From assembly GCF_001274785.1 (NCBI RefSeq), contig NZ_LHPI01000019.1, positions 248,001 to 312,000 on the forward strand: a stretch of DNA of 64,000 bases, given 5' to 3'. Within the stretch, counting starts at the first letter, position 1, and the number at the start of each line of letters is the position of its first letter. The notes below the pieces were generated by a model. It was not told the origin of the DNA and ran no database searches. It was given only the letters and a program-made list of their open reading frames with translations. The position numbers were made by a program, and so were the translations under genes. The stretch is from Vibrio hepatarius. GTDB taxonomy: Bacteria > Pseudomonadota > Gammaproteobacteria > Enterobacterales > Vibrionaceae. Of the stretch, positions 1 to 8,745 are shown piece by piece.

Positions 1-90
1 GCAATCCTCGGCTATTTTGCATCGCGAGAGCATAAAGTAGCACCTCATAGTGCACAAACTGACCAAATTACAAATCGGGATAGCATTTAG
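1..90 (+). CDS. possible C-terminal end of an upstream gene (partial)
   Basis: One frame is open from the first base of the window to a TAG at 88-90, giving 29 codons; the other two forward frames close within about 40 bases. It could be the tail of a gene that begins outside the window. No domain can be recognised in so short a piece. No clear terminator separates it from astE. Confidence 0.35.
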   Translation, partial: AILGYFASREHKVAPHSAQTDQITNRDSI

Positions 91-170
91 AGTCGATAAG
101 TGAGATCCCCCCTACATAATTTGTCAAAACAATTCATTAACATACTCGCTGTGCAATAAAGGAGTAGCGC

Positions 171-1199
171 ATGACGAAAAAACTCTTTCGCCAATCTTTT
201 CTTTTCGACAGCTTAGATTTAGAACAAGAAATGCCAGCTGCAGAAATGACAGTAGCTGGTGGAACCGTCTTTAAATTGCATCAACGCGGCGTTCTGGAAG
301 TCATTCCTAAGAACCTTTCTGCGGATAGCAAACACATTATTCTATCTTGCGGTGTTCACGGTGACGAAACTGCGCCGATGGAAATTGCCGACAAGATCAT
401 TTCCGATATCCAAACTGGTTTTCAACCAGTGACCGAGCGACTGCTGTTTATTGTTGCCCATCCAGAGGCGACCAACGCACATACGCGCTTTATCGATGTT
501 AACCTAAACCGACTTTTTGACGACAAAGAGTACGAGCCTTCAAAAGAAGTCGATATTGCCGCCAATTTAAAACGTGTTGTGAGTGACTTTTATCAAGGCA
601 CAGAACAGCATCAGCGTTGGCATCTAGACATGCACTGTGCGATTCGCCTTTCTAAACACTATTCGTTTGTTGTCAGCCCGAAAACGCGTCATCCGGTGCG
701 CAGCAAAGCCTTGATGGATTTTGTTGCAAGTGGCCATATTGAAGCGGTGATGTTCTCCAATGCGCCATCTAGTACCTTTAGTTGGTACAGTGCTGAGAAC
801 TTTGGCGCACAGGCGTTAACGATTGAGTTAGGACGCGTCGCGCGTATTGGCGAAAACGAGCTAGAAAAGCTGGTTGCGTTTGATTTAGCACTGCGTGATT
901 TGGTGGCGTCTAGTAAACCAGAGCATTTGCCTCGCACGCCAGTGATGTACCGCGTGAGTCGCACCATCGTTCGTCTGCACGACGATTTTGACTTTATGTT
1001 TGACGACAATGTAGAAAACTTCACAGCGTTTAAGCACGGCGAAGTGTTTGGTCACGATGGCGACAAACCGCTCATGGCGAAAAACGAAGGTGAAGCAATT
1101 GTCTTCCCGAATCGTCATGTCGCAATCGGTCAGCGTGCTGCTCTGATGGTATGCCCGGTGAAAACACGCTACGAAGAAGGGCAAGTCGTTTACGACTAA
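171..1199 (+). CDS. astE: succinylglutamate desuccinylase
   Basis: 342 residues, the usual AstE length. It catalyses the last step of the arginine succinyltransferase pathway, hydrolysing N-succinylglutamate to glutamate and succinate in the cytoplasm. It belongs to the AstE/aspartoacylase zinc carboxypeptidase-like family. The zinc motif HGDETAP is near residue 64, followed by the asparagine/arginine motif NLNRLF near 120 and the histidine of HLDMHCA near 155. The start is set by AAAGGAG about 7 bases before the ATG. No other ast gene is in view; a hairpin (1241-1268) separates it from btuC, so it is probably a single transcription unit. The assignment rests on family resemblance and conserved motifs. 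Confidence 0.93.
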   Translation: MTKKLFRQSFLFDSLDLEQEMPAAEMTVAGGTVFKLHQRGVLEVIPKNLSADSKHIILSCGVHGDETAPMEIADKIISDIQTGFQPVTERLLFIVAHPEATNAHTRFIDVNLNRLFDDKEYEPSKEVDIAANLKRVVSDFYQGTEQHQRWHLDMHCAIRLSKHYSFVVSPKTRHPVRSKALMDFVASGHIEAVMFSNAPSSTFSWYSAENFGAQALTIELGRVARIGENELEKLVAFDLALRDLVASSKPEHLPRTPVMYRVSRTIVRLHDDFDFMFDDNVENFTAFKHGEVFGHDGDKPLMAKNEGEAIVFPNRHVAIGQRAALMVCPVKTRYEEGQVVYD

Positions 1200-1240
1200 C
1201 GCTATCCTGCGCTAAATTCATTGTTCAGGCTTTCTATTTA

Positions 1241-1268
1241 AATGGCTTAACGGTATCGTTAAGCCATT
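1241..1268. terminator. perfect 12-bp hairpin between astE and btuC
   Basis: AATGGCTTAACG (1241-1252) and its exact complement (1257-1268) enclose a 4-base GTAT loop. No run of T follows on either strand, so it may be a weak or Rho-assisted terminator or an RNA-stability element rather than a classic intrinsic terminator. Confidence 0.5.
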
Positions 1269-1315
1269 AATTGTTGTACCAAAAAGGATCAACAAACTCG
1301 TTTTGTCGGACACAC

Positions 1316-2311
1316 ATGGAATTTAGCCAACTTATCTACAGAAAGCAGCGCCGTTGGAACCTCTTCGCGATTGCGGCCATTGTGAGCCTTCTGCTTTTCT
1401 CTTCGCTCTACCTAATGGTAGGGGAAGTCTTTATCTCCCCATTTTCTGAAGTGACTCCGCTAATGGAGCAACTGGTACTGCAATTACGTTTACCGCGATT
1501 GTTGACGGCAATTGCTATTGGTGCCTCATTGGCTGTCTCGGGTGCGGTGCTACAAGTGCTGCTCGGCAATGTGTTAGCTGAACCGGGTGTACTTGGCATT
1601 TCTGGCGGTGCCAGTGTCATGATGGTGTTGGTGCTGTTTTTCATTCCCGTGTTTGCCACGCCTGTCGGCTTTATGTTGGCCGCGGTGGTTGGTGCGTTAC
1701 TCTTTACCTTGCTTTTGGTCTCTTTCGCACAAGTTGCCCGCTTAACCACCACGCGTTTGCTGCTGGTTGGTGTGGCTCTAGGCATCTTGAGCGGCGCAGT
1801 AGTGACCTGGGCGTTCTACTTCAGTGATGACCTAAGCCTAAGACAGCTTATGTACTGGTTAATGGGTAGTGTTGGCGGTGCGAGTTGGTATCACCATATT
1901 CTGACGCTAATGCTCTTGCCAGTTTTGATTTGGCTCTGCTTTAAAGGACAAGTGTTAGACAAACTGATGATGGGTGAAACGCACGCGAAACAATTGGGTA
2001 TCGATGTGGAAGCTGTGCGATGGAAGCTGATTCTCGCCGTCTCGGTATTGGTTGGCGGCGCAGTGGCATTGGGCGGAGTGATCGGTTTTGTTGGATTGGT
2101 AGTTCCACATTTACTGCGCCTTTCACTTGGCAGCGAAAACCGCTACTTGTTACCCATGTCGGCATTGAGTGGTGCGGCCTTGCTGGTTTTCGCCGATATT
2201 ATTGCTCGCACCTCACTTGACTCAGCGGAGCTGCCTTTAGGCGTCGTGACAACGTCAATCGGAGCACCAATTTTCATTTGGATGTTGGTGAAAAATCATG
2301 ATTCGCGTTAG
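1316..2311 (+). CDS. btuC: vitamin B12 ABC transporter permease
   Basis: 331 residues from the ATG at 1316. A longer reading from TTG at 1271 is possible but adds a polar stretch unlike BtuC. This is the membrane subunit of the BtuCDF cobalamin importer. It has about ten hydrophobic segments, and long stretches read like E. coli BtuC, for example the LRLPRLLTAIAIG region, the RQLMYWLMG motif near the middle and the glycine-rich GGVIGFVGLVVPHLLR segment that docks on the ATPase. btuD overlaps its 3' end by 14 bases, so the two are translationally linked. The periplasmic B12-binding gene btuF is not adjacent. No cobalamin riboswitch is evident upstream. Confidence 0.93.
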   Translation: MEFSQLIYRKQRRWNLFAIAAIVSLLLFSSLYLMVGEVFISPFSEVTPLMEQLVLQLRLPRLLTAIAIGASLAVSGAVLQVLLGNVLAEPGVLGISGGASVMMVLVLFFIPVFATPVGFMLAAVVGALLFTLLLVSFAQVARLTTTRLLLVGVALGILSGAVVTWAFYFSDDLSLRQLMYWLMGSVGGASWYHHILTLMLLPVLIWLCFKGQVLDKLMMGETHAKQLGIDVEAVRWKLILAVSVLVGGAVALGGVIGFVGLVVPHLLRLSLGSENRYLLPMSALSGAALLVFADIIARTSLDSAELPLGVVTTSIGAPIFIWMLVKNHDSR

Positions 2312-3053
2312 TAGTTTATCGGTCGGCTCACGTCTTTTACCGCTCTCATTGACGGTAGAGCAGGGTGAAATACTCCATGTTATTGGCCCGAATGGCAGTG
2401 GTAAGAGTACGTTTTTATCAGCGATTTCGGGCTTGCTTGAGCACGGCGGTGACGTCACGATTGCGGATCTCAATGTACAGCAAGCTTCGGTGGAAGCGTT
2501 GGCGAGTTATCGCGCTTTTTTGAGCCAAAGCGACCGACCTGCGTTTAACTTAGTTGTTGCCCAGTACCTCATGTTATCTGTACCGACACGTGCTCAAAAG
2601 CAGCTGAACGTCGTCGATGGTGTAGTGCGAGATCTCGCGCAGCTACTTGAACTCGAAGACAAGTTGATGCGCCCAATTCATCACCTTTCCGGCGGTGAGT
2701 GGCAACGTGTACGTCTATGTGCGATTTGTCTTCAGGTTTGGCCGACGCTCAATCCAGACGCCAAAGTTCTAATGCTTGATGAGCCTGCGGCGCCGTTAGA
2801 CATCGGGCAGGAAGGGCTGCTGTATAAATTGATTCGCACGGTTGCTGACATGGGTATTGCGGTGGTGATGTCGAATCATGACCTTAACCGTACTCTGCAC
2901 AACGCAGATAAAGTTTTGATGTTGGATAACGGCGTACTCCAGCAATGGGGAACCCCAGAATATGTGCTGAGCGAAGAAGAATTGGCTCGGGTATTTAAAA
3001 CCAGTGTCACTAAAGCTTGGGTTAACGACAAACCCGTGCTGATCTTTGAATAA
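2298..3053 (+). CDS. btuD: vitamin B12 ABC transporter ATP-binding protein
   Basis: 251 residues, normal for BtuD. It is the nucleotide-binding subunit that powers BtuC. Walker A GPNGSGKS lies near residues 31-38, the ABC signature LSGGEWQR near 130, Walker B VLMLDEP near 160 and the switch histidine in SNHDLNRT near 190. The Q-loop reads FLSQSD. The start codon lies inside the 3' end of btuC, with its ribosome binding site in btuC. All catalytic motifs are intact. A long 3' region with a strong terminator follows. Confidence 0.94.
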   Translation: MIRVSSLSVGSRLLPLSLTVEQGEILHVIGPNGSGKSTFLSAISGLLEHGGDVTIADLNVQQASVEALASYRAFLSQSDRPAFNLVVAQYLMLSVPTRAQKQLNVVDGVVRDLAQLLELEDKLMRPIHHLSGGEWQRVRLCAICLQVWPTLNPDAKVLMLDEPAAPLDIGQEGLLYKLIRTVADMGIAVVMSNHDLNRTLHNADKVLMLDNGVLQQWGTPEYVLSEEELARVFKTSVTKAWVNDKPVLIFE

Positions 3054-3179
3054 CTGAGGAATTGTTTGTTCAATGTGGTGCAAGTTGCACTCACTTTGCT
3101 CAATCTCATCAACTCAAATAGAGACAGGAAATCGAGCTGTACCATAAATCAATAACTTACGAATGTATGCAAACTTGGC

Positions 3180-3330
3180 ACGCTAATCGCTTTAGTTAAA
3201 TCGATACATTCTCGTTCTTGTTAGGCTTGGCCAATTTGAAGGGAAACCAGAGAATTGGTTTAAATTAAAGCCACTTTGTTTTATGGCAGCTTCCGCCACC
3301 TAGGGTTCGCCCAAGGTGGCGGCTTTTTAT
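3180..3330 (+). ncRNA. candidate small RNA or long structured 3' end of btuCD
   Basis: The 288 bases between btuD and the next gene contain no plausible ORF but have three consecutive hairpins: AAACCA/TGGTTT (3244-3261), GCCA/TGGC (3270-3288) and a strong terminator (3293-3322 plus T tract). This order of hairpins ending in a U-rich tail is typical of an Hfq-dependent small RNA, either 3'-derived or self-transcribed. I see no convincing promoter and no match to Vibrio small RNAs I remember, so this is a weak inference. Confidence 0.3.
3293..3328 (+). terminator. intrinsic terminator downstream of btuCD
   Basis: CCGCCACCT (3293-3301) pairs perfectly with AGGTGGCGG (3314-3322) around a 12-base loop and is followed by CTTTTTAT. 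It is a GC-rich stem with a T tract on the plus strand. Confidence 0.85.
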
Positions 3331-3341
3331 CTGACGATTGA

Positions 3342-3917
3342 TTATGCCGTCAAAGACGCAAGATCCGCTGGGCGGTAGTATACCGATTTCAGTACTTTTC
3401 CTTGGCGAATAGTTTTGCTGTCAGACACGAAATCTTCTGCACATTTAGCGATGATGTAATCGCCTTTCTGAACCGCCATCAGCTTGATGCCTTGCTCAGC
3501 GTAGTACGCTTCTGTATCTGCGTACTCTTTTTCGTTGCGACATACTTTGCTCATGTTGCTTGAATGCACTTCATCCCAACAAGGAACAAAGTCGATGCCA
3601 CGGTTTACAGCAACGTTAAGTAGCAGATCAATTAAGTAGTTAATCGCAAGGTTATCTTCGATTTTATCGTGGCCCAAATGAACCAGACGACCCATTAAGA
3701 CATAAACACTATCAACGATCGCATCTGCTTGCTCTGTTTTACAATCCGCTTCGGCTAACTCAGTTAGCTCTTCAATTGCTAATGATGTGTGTAGCGTATC
3801 TGCTTTCTCATCTAAGCTTTCTGGAGAGGCGACTGGAAGGTCGAAAGTACTGCGGAATTCAGTGATATCGCGGTAAAGATGCTCAAAGATTTCGTTGGTA
3901 AGTTTTGAAAGGTGCAT
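3342..3917 (-). CDS. MazG-like nucleoside triphosphate pyrophosphohydrolase family protein
   Basis: 191 residues from the ATG at 3917, chosen because an AGG lies about 9 bases upstream and because a longer reading to 3989 adds a polar, non-conserved head. The centre carries the all-alpha NTP-pyrophosphatase pattern: an EELTELAEAD helix and, about 10 residues later, EQADAIVDSVYVLMG, matching the EExxE and ExxD magnesium-binding motifs of the MazG/PRA-PH superfamily. The C-terminal third is not recognised. Such enzymes hydrolyse (d)NTPs to monophosphates, often as housecleaning; the actual substrate cannot be read from sequence. It stands alone, between the btuCD terminator and DUF1415. Confidence 0.75.
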   Translation of the reverse strand: MHLSKLTNEIFEHLYRDITEFRSTFDLPVASPESLDEKADTLHTSLAIEELTELAEADCKTEQADAIVDSVYVLMGRLVHLGHDKIEDNLAINYLIDLLLNVAVNRGIDFVPCWDEVHSSNMSKVCRNEKEYADTEAYYAEQGIKLMAVQKGDYIIAKCAEDFVSDSKTIRQGKVLKSVYYRPADLASLTA

Positions 3918-4063
3918 GTCTTGAACCTGGATTAATTTATGGTGGCGCAATACTACCAAAGCTGGGCGCAAGCTGCCATTTTTATGCAAGATAGAGCGGT
4001 CAATGTTGATGGCCAGACAGAAACCAAAAGAGCACCATTAAGATGCTCTTTGTGTGCTGGCGT

Positions 4064-4624
4064 TTACCTGAAGAGATAAGGGAATAGTTTGCGTTTCTCT
4101 TCATCAGTCAGTGATTCAACGCGTGCAATATTGGTATCAGGAATCGCTTCTGGATTTGGATAGTGCTTGAGTACTTTTTCCATGCTCTCTTCGCGGATCA
4201 GGTGGAAGACTGGATACGGCGAGCGATTGGTCAAGTTCTCATCGTCTTCTGGATCTGTACCACCAAAACAGTAGTCTGGATGGAAAGTCGCGAGCTGGAA
4301 AACACCTTCCCAGTTTTGCTGACGAATCAGCGCTTCAACCCAGTCAATAAACAAATTGTAATCGTAGAAGTCACTCAGCATGTTGGGTACAACCACCAGC
4401 GTTGTCTCTAGCTCTTCCGCGGTTGTCGAGTCCAGTTCCATCAACTGGGTGAGAATATCTTCTAGCAGTGCTTCTTCTTGGCTTGCTTCACTGACGTAGA
4501 TTTTGATCTGTTTATTGCGTTGAGGCTTAGCGGCGAAAGGGCATAAGTTAAGCCCGATAACCACATCGTTGAGCCACTGGTTTACTTGTTCAGCGATCTC
4601 AACCGTTGAGCGATTCATTGTCAT
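4064..4624 (-). CDS. DUF1415 family protein
   Basis: 186 residues, resembling the DUF1415 family of gammaproteobacteria, whose function is unknown. Visible features are an N-terminal LNLCPFA motif with a conserved cysteine, a central region with HPDYCFGG (second cysteine and histidine), and an SPYPVFHLIREES motif. These give a candidate Cys/His site but no proven activity. Its start overlaps the stop codon of the upstream MFS gene (ATGA arrangement), so the two are translationally coupled. An in-frame ATG two codons later is an alternative start. No membrane segment or signal peptide. Confidence 0.8.
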   Translation of the reverse strand: MTMNRSTVEIAEQVNQWLNDVVIGLNLCPFAAKPQRNKQIKIYVSEASQEEALLEDILTQLMELDSTTAEELETTLVVVPNMLSDFYDYNLFIDWVEALIRQQNWEGVFQLATFHPDYCFGGTDPEDDENLTNRSPYPVFHLIREESMEKVLKHYPNPEAIPDTNIARVESLTDEEKRKLFPYLFR

Positions 4625-5883
4625 TTTGGTTCCAGATTTGAATTTGCTGCAAGAATAGCAGAATCTCTGGATTGTGGCGCGTTTTGTGTAGCGCTCGAGC
4701 TGACCCTAGACGCGTAGGTCTTAGACAAGATGAAAAACAGCGCGAATAAAGCAGTGTAAAGTGCTAAGCCACCCTGAATCACCGTTCCCCACCCACCATG
4801 CTGCCAACAATAAATTAGGAAGAATCCACCCAAACTACCACCGACATAGTAGTGCACTAGGTAGAGTGCCGTTGCGGTGGCTTTCGCGTGAGTGGCTTTT
4901 TGGCTCACCCAAGCGTAGGCAAGTGTGTGAGTGAAAAACGCGCCCGAGCTTATCAACATCAAACCAATGACCATCGCTGGAATGCTCTCGAAGTAAGCGA
5001 TCAACATTCCAGATAAGCTAATCAGAGAGCCCACCACCATACCCGGAATCGGCGCGTAATGTTTGTTCCACACCGAGGTGAGTTTTGAGCTCAGCGTGCC
5101 AGCCAGATAGCACAAGAAGATCAACGATGCTAAACCAATCGGTAGGGAATGCGGCTCCGCGACCATTCTAAAGCCCATTACTGAGTAGAGGTTGACGAAC
5201 AGTGCAAAGTTAACACCGCCGATCAGCATCGCAATTAAGATGGTCTTATTTTGAAGATGTTTGACCAACGCGCGGTTGTGATAACGCAGCATGCCACGTT
5301 GCGGAGTAAAGTGTTGCTGCTTTGGTAATAGATACGCAACGGCAATGCCCGCAATTAATGTGACAATGGCGATAACAACCACTGCTTGTTGCCAGCCAAA
5401 CGCATCGGTTAACGTACCGCCAGCGATTCGCCCTACGATACCACCCAATGAGTTAGCTGCAATGTAGCCACCAATGGCGCGGCTAAACGCTTGCTCTGAA
5501 AGTTCTTCCACCATGTAAGCCACGGCAACCGAAGCAAACGCAGCTAAGGCAATGCCCATGATCGCTCTAAGTATGATAATGCTGATTAACGTCTGGCTAA
5601 GCAGCATCGCGATACCGATGACAGGCATGGCAAGTAAGCCGAATAGCATCACGTTACGGCGACCAAAGGACTCGGAAGCCACCGCCCAAGGCACTAAACA
5701 AACAGAAAGAGCCAATGTTGAAGCGGCGAAGATCCAGTTGATTTGTGTTTCACTTACGGCAAAGTGTTGCGCCATGTAAGGCAACATTGGCTGGAATAAG
5801 TACAAGTTACAAAATACAAGGAAAGAGCCCAATGCCAAACATAAGGTGACTTGTCGATACTCTTTCGTGCCTGATTCAATCAT
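4621..5883 (-). CDS. MFS transporter, YnfM-like
   Basis: 420 residues with about 12 hydrophobic segments. It is an inner-membrane major facilitator exporter close in layout to E. coli YnfM: a GRRNVMLFG loop between helices 2 and 3, a GGIVGRIAGG motif in helix 5, and a long loop between helices 6 and 7. Substrate unknown; the group includes drug and metabolite efflux pumps. A divergent LysR gene shares the 107-base promoter region, the same arrangement as the ynfM/ynfL pair, so that regulator probably controls it. DUF1415 is coupled downstream. Confidence 0.85.
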   Translation of the reverse strand: MIESGTKEYRQVTLCLALGSFLVFCNLYLFQPMLPYMAQHFAVSETQINWIFAASTLALSVCLVPWAVASESFGRRNVMLFGLLAMPVIGIAMLLSQTLISIIILRAIMGIALAAFASVAVAYMVEELSEQAFSRAIGGYIAANSLGGIVGRIAGGTLTDAFGWQQAVVVIAIVTLIAGIAVAYLLPKQQHFTPQRGMLRYHNRALVKHLQNKTILIAMLIGGVNFALFVNLYSVMGFRMVAEPHSLPIGLASLIFLCYLAGTLSSKLTSVWNKHYAPIPGMVVGSLISLSGMLIAYFESIPAMVIGLMLISSGAFFTHTLAYAWVSQKATHAKATATALYLVHYYVGGSLGGFFLIYCWQHGGWGTVIQGGLALYTALFALFFILSKTYASRVSSSATQNAPQSRDSAILAANSNLEPK

Positions 5884-5940
5884 TTTGCCGTTAGCTTTTG
5901 TGTGGATAGTGTGAGCAATGTATCAGTGGAAGTTGGATTG

Positions 5941-5978
5941 ATAAAATATATTAAAAATATCGACCTCATATATTTTAT
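5941..5978. promoter_or_regulatory. candidate operator in the MFS/LysR divergent promoter region
   Basis: ATAAAATATAT (5941-5951) and its exact reverse complement (5968-5978) form an 11-bp inverted repeat with a 16-base spacer, just ahead of the LysR start at 5991. Position and symmetry suit autoregulation by the LysR protein; low sequence complexity weakens the case. Confidence 0.4.
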
Positions 5979-5990
5979 ATATCAAGAGTT

Positions 5991-6869
5991 ATGGACTCCA
6001 AACACCTACGCCATTTTGTCGCCGTTGCCGAGCACAATCACTTCACGCTCGCGGCGAAAGCGCTGCACATCGCTCAGCCCGCATTGAGTATTTCTATTAA
6101 GAAATTCGAGCAGCAGCTGGGCGTTGAATTGTTTCGCCGCGAAGAACGCAAAGTAGCATTGACCGATGAAGGCAAAGTGCTTTACGAACACGCCAAACGG
6201 GTTTTACAGCAAATTGAAGATGCGCAACTGGCCATCGATGAGCTGAAAGGGTTGGAAAAAGGCGAAGTGCGATTGGGTGCGCCAAGCATGATGGGCTCAT
6301 ACTTTTTTCCAGAGATCATGATGGCGTTTAAGATGCGCTACCCAAATTTAAAACTCACCTTGGTTGATGCGGGCACGGGATCTATCAAACAGATGTTGCT
6401 CGATGGTGAACTCGATATCGGGGTGATCAATAACGAAAACGTACCTGATGACTTGGAAGTAGACTCGTTACTCGACAGCGAAATGGTCGCGGTGGTCGGC
6501 AAGCAGCACCCCATCGCTCAGCAACAGACCATCAGCTTTGAGCAGTTTTTTGAGCACGAGTTGGTGATGTTCCAGCGTGGCTATTTTCATCGTGATTTTA
6601 TTGAGAAGAAAGCGCAGCAATACGGCACAGAAATGCAATTTTCGTTTGAGACAAACTTGCTGCCGATGATTTTGAGTATCGTCAAACACGAGTTTGCGAT
6701 TACCGCTTTGCTCGAACTGGTCACCGACCACGAATCGGAAGTCGTGGCGGTGCCGTTTGACGAGCGAGTGAAACTCAACCTTGCGCTTGCCTGGCGCAGG
6801 GATGGTTATCTTTCTGTTGCTGACCGTACATTTATCGAGTTCGTTAAGCAGTATGCCGCGCATAAATAA
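5991..6869 (+). CDS. LysR-family transcriptional regulator, YnfL-like
   Basis: 292 residues. An N-terminal winged helix-turn-helix (about residues 1-60, with the FTLAAKALHIAQPALSISIKKFEQQLG pattern of the family split over two helices) is followed by a linker helix and a periplasmic-binding-protein-like effector domain (about 90-290). Divergent from the YnfM-like MFS gene, it most likely activates that transporter in response to an unknown small molecule. The inverted repeat at 5941-5978 is a plausible binding site. Confidence is high for the family and moderate for the target. Confidence 0.88.
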   Translation: MDSKHLRHFVAVAEHNHFTLAAKALHIAQPALSISIKKFEQQLGVELFRREERKVALTDEGKVLYEHAKRVLQQIEDAQLAIDELKGLEKGEVRLGAPSMMGSYFFPEIMMAFKMRYPNLKLTLVDAGTGSIKQMLLDGELDIGVINNENVPDDLEVDSLLDSEMVAVVGKQHPIAQQQTISFEQFFEHELVMFQRGYFHRDFIEKKAQQYGTEMQFSFETNLLPMILSIVKHEFAITALLELVTDHESEVVAVPFDERVKLNLALAWRRDGYLSVADRTFIEFVKQYAAHK

Positions 6870-6984
6870 GAGGTACAAAGTTAGATGCCGGTATCACGTT
6901 TTTTACATCCTTAATCGCACCAACTGATTGATTACAGTAGTTTGTCTAAAACTCTAAAAAGAACGAGGGTAAGGAAGCCTAACC

Positions 6985-8448
6985 ATGCAAATCAACATTA
7001 AAGACCTGAGCGTAGATTCGGGAACCAACCGCTTAACCATCGACAACTGGAACGTAGCCGACAAGGAATCTTGGGGCGTATTTAGTACCGAGGGCGATAT
7101 TGGCTCAGCGCTAGGATGTTTGCTGTGCGATGAATTGGATGTAACTGCGGGCGTCGTGAGCAAGGGAGAAGGTAAAATTGCTCAAGTCTCTTTGGTTGAA
7201 CAACAACGATTATTGGAAGATGAGATCGCCAAAGATGACACCGATTTTCTCGACCGAATTGATAAAGGTAGCAGCGTCTATGCGCTGGTTTTTGACCAAT
7301 GCCAAAATCAAGAGTTAACCGAGCGGTTAATCGAAGACTTAGACTTAGTCCACTTAGCATCGAGCGGCTTTCGAGTACTTTCTACTGGTGAAACAAGGCG
7401 TGTAATGATTGCGCGCGCGTTAGCCACTCAGCCTGAATTACTGGTGCTGGACAACCCATTCACTGGTTTGGATATTGCACACCGAGCAACGCTTGCGACT
7501 TACCTGACTGAGTTGGCGAAAACCACTCAGATGTTGGTGACCTTCAACCGCGAAGAAGACATGCCAGATTGGGTAGAGCATATCGCGCTGTTTAATCACG
7601 GCCATTTAGAGAATGTGATGTGCAAGAGCGAGTGGGAAAACCATCCTGTCATTGCGCAGATCAAGTCGCAATCCCAACAGCAAAGTGAAGAGATGCTGGC
7701 ACTTATCCATCGTCACCAGCACGATCCTTATTTCTCCAATCCAGTATTTGAAATCCGTAATGGGCGAGTCGAGTACACAGATAAAACCATTTTCACCGAC
7801 CTCAACTGGCGCATAGAAAACGGCCAGCATTGGCAAATCAAAGGCCCGAACGGCTGTGGTAAAAGTACCCTGTTAGGGCTTATCTTCGGTGATCATCCTC
7901 AGTGCTATTCCAACGACATAGACATCTTCGGTAAAAAGCGTGGCAGCGGTGAAACGATTTGGGAAATCAAAAAGAATATCGGTATGGTCTCTTCCGCGCT
8001 GCATTTGCAGTACCGCGTGAGTTGTAATGCGTTAGAAGTGATCCTTTCAGGCTTTTACGACTCGATTGGCTTATATCAGCAACCGTCGAAGAAAGAGATT
8101 CAAATTGCTCGCGAGTGGTTGGAAATCCTACATATGACCGAGTACGCCAATGTGTCGTTTCGCTCGTTGGAATATGGACAACAGCGCCTACTGCTTATTG
8201 CTCGAGCGATCGTCAAACAGCCTGCTTTGCTGATTCTTGATGAACCATACCAAGGGTTGGATTATTTAGGGCGTCGCTTAGTAAAGAATGCGTTAGAGTT
8301 AATCGCGCGCGAGAATCTAAGCCAATTGCTGTATGTCTCTCACTATCAAAAGGACAAGCTCGAGAGCATCAAAAATGAGTTAGAGTTTGTGTTTGACGAC
8401 AGTGCGCAGTGCTACAAAGCGCAAACCATTACAGATATGAACAGATAG
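6985..8448 (+). CDS. modF: ModF-type twin ABC ATPase
   Basis: 487 residues carrying two ABC ATPase domains, matching E. coli ModF in length and in long stretches of the second domain, such as the SNDIDIFGKKRGSGETIWEIKK region split around residue 320. The C-terminal domain has an intact Walker A (GPNGCGKS, near 287), Walker B (LLILDEP) and a degenerate signature (LEYGQQR). The N-terminal domain keeps LSTGETRR and LLVLDNPF, but its Walker A has become STEGDIGS and has lost the P-loop lysine. E. coli modF lies beside modE; here no molybdate genes are adjacent. The soluble, membrane-partnerless class suggests a regulatory or protein-remodelling role. Function remains inferred. Confidence 0.82.
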   Translation: MQINIKDLSVDSGTNRLTIDNWNVADKESWGVFSTEGDIGSALGCLLCDELDVTAGVVSKGEGKIAQVSLVEQQRLLEDEIAKDDTDFLDRIDKGSSVYALVFDQCQNQELTERLIEDLDLVHLASSGFRVLSTGETRRVMIARALATQPELLVLDNPFTGLDIAHRATLATYLTELAKTTQMLVTFNREEDMPDWVEHIALFNHGHLENVMCKSEWENHPVIAQIKSQSQQQSEEMLALIHRHQHDPYFSNPVFEIRNGRVEYTDKTIFTDLNWRIENGQHWQIKGPNGCGKSTLLGLIFGDHPQCYSNDIDIFGKKRGSGETIWEIKKNIGMVSSALHLQYRVSCNALEVILSGFYDSIGLYQQPSKKEIQIAREWLEILHMTEYANVSFRSLEYGQQRLLLIARAIVKQPALLILDEPYQGLDYLGRRLVKNALELIARENLSQLLYVSHYQKDKLESIKNELEFVFDDSAQCYKAQTITDMNR

Positions 8449-8475
8449 GTTGGGATTAGCTACCTAAGCGCGGTA

Positions 8476-8518
8476 GTGACTAAGCGCGGTTGTGAAATGA
8501 CCGCGCAAAGTGGCTTAG
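8476..8518. terminator. nested inverted repeats between convergent modF and glutaredoxin genes
   Basis: GCGCGGT (8484-8490) pairs with ACCGCGC (8500-8506), and CTAAG/CTTAG extend the stem outward (8480-8484 and 8514-8518). It lies between two converging genes and could stop transcription from both sides, although the T content is poor. A second GCGCGGT-like copy is at 8466-8474. Confidence 0.45.
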
Positions 8519-8745
8519 CTATCTTTATACATACGCTCAAAGTTTTTCTGATTCCAACCGATCATATAGCGATCACCGATCTTTAAAACAGGTAGAGAGC
8601 GCGCACCGATGGCGTCTAACTCTTTACGTCCGCGTTGCATTTTCGCGTTGGTTAAACGGTACTGGTAACCTTTTGAGTCAAGATAACGCTGCGCATCTTT
8701 GCAATGCGGGCATTTGTCTTTAACGTACAGTACAAGTCGTTTCAT
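8515..8745 (-). CDS. glutaredoxin family protein
   Basis: 76 residues from the ATG at 8745, which has AGGAG about 7 bases upstream; a longer reading is unlikely. It is a minimal thioredoxin fold with the redox pair CPHC at residues 12-15, the cis-proline loop RSLPVLKIGD and a C-terminal helix. The size is that of NrdH or short glutaredoxins. It is predicted to reduce disulfides in the cytoplasm; no ribonucleotide reductase gene is near, so an NrdH role cannot be argued from context. Confidence 0.85.
   Translation of the reverse strand: MKRLVLYVKDKCPHCKDAQRYLDSKGYQYRLTNAKMQRGRKELDAIGARSLPVLKIGDRYMIGWNQKNFERMYKDS

Noticed and set aside
3054..3341. Known Vibrio small RNAs such as Qrr or RyhB
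   Set aside because: The conserved core sequences I remember for those RNAs are not present.
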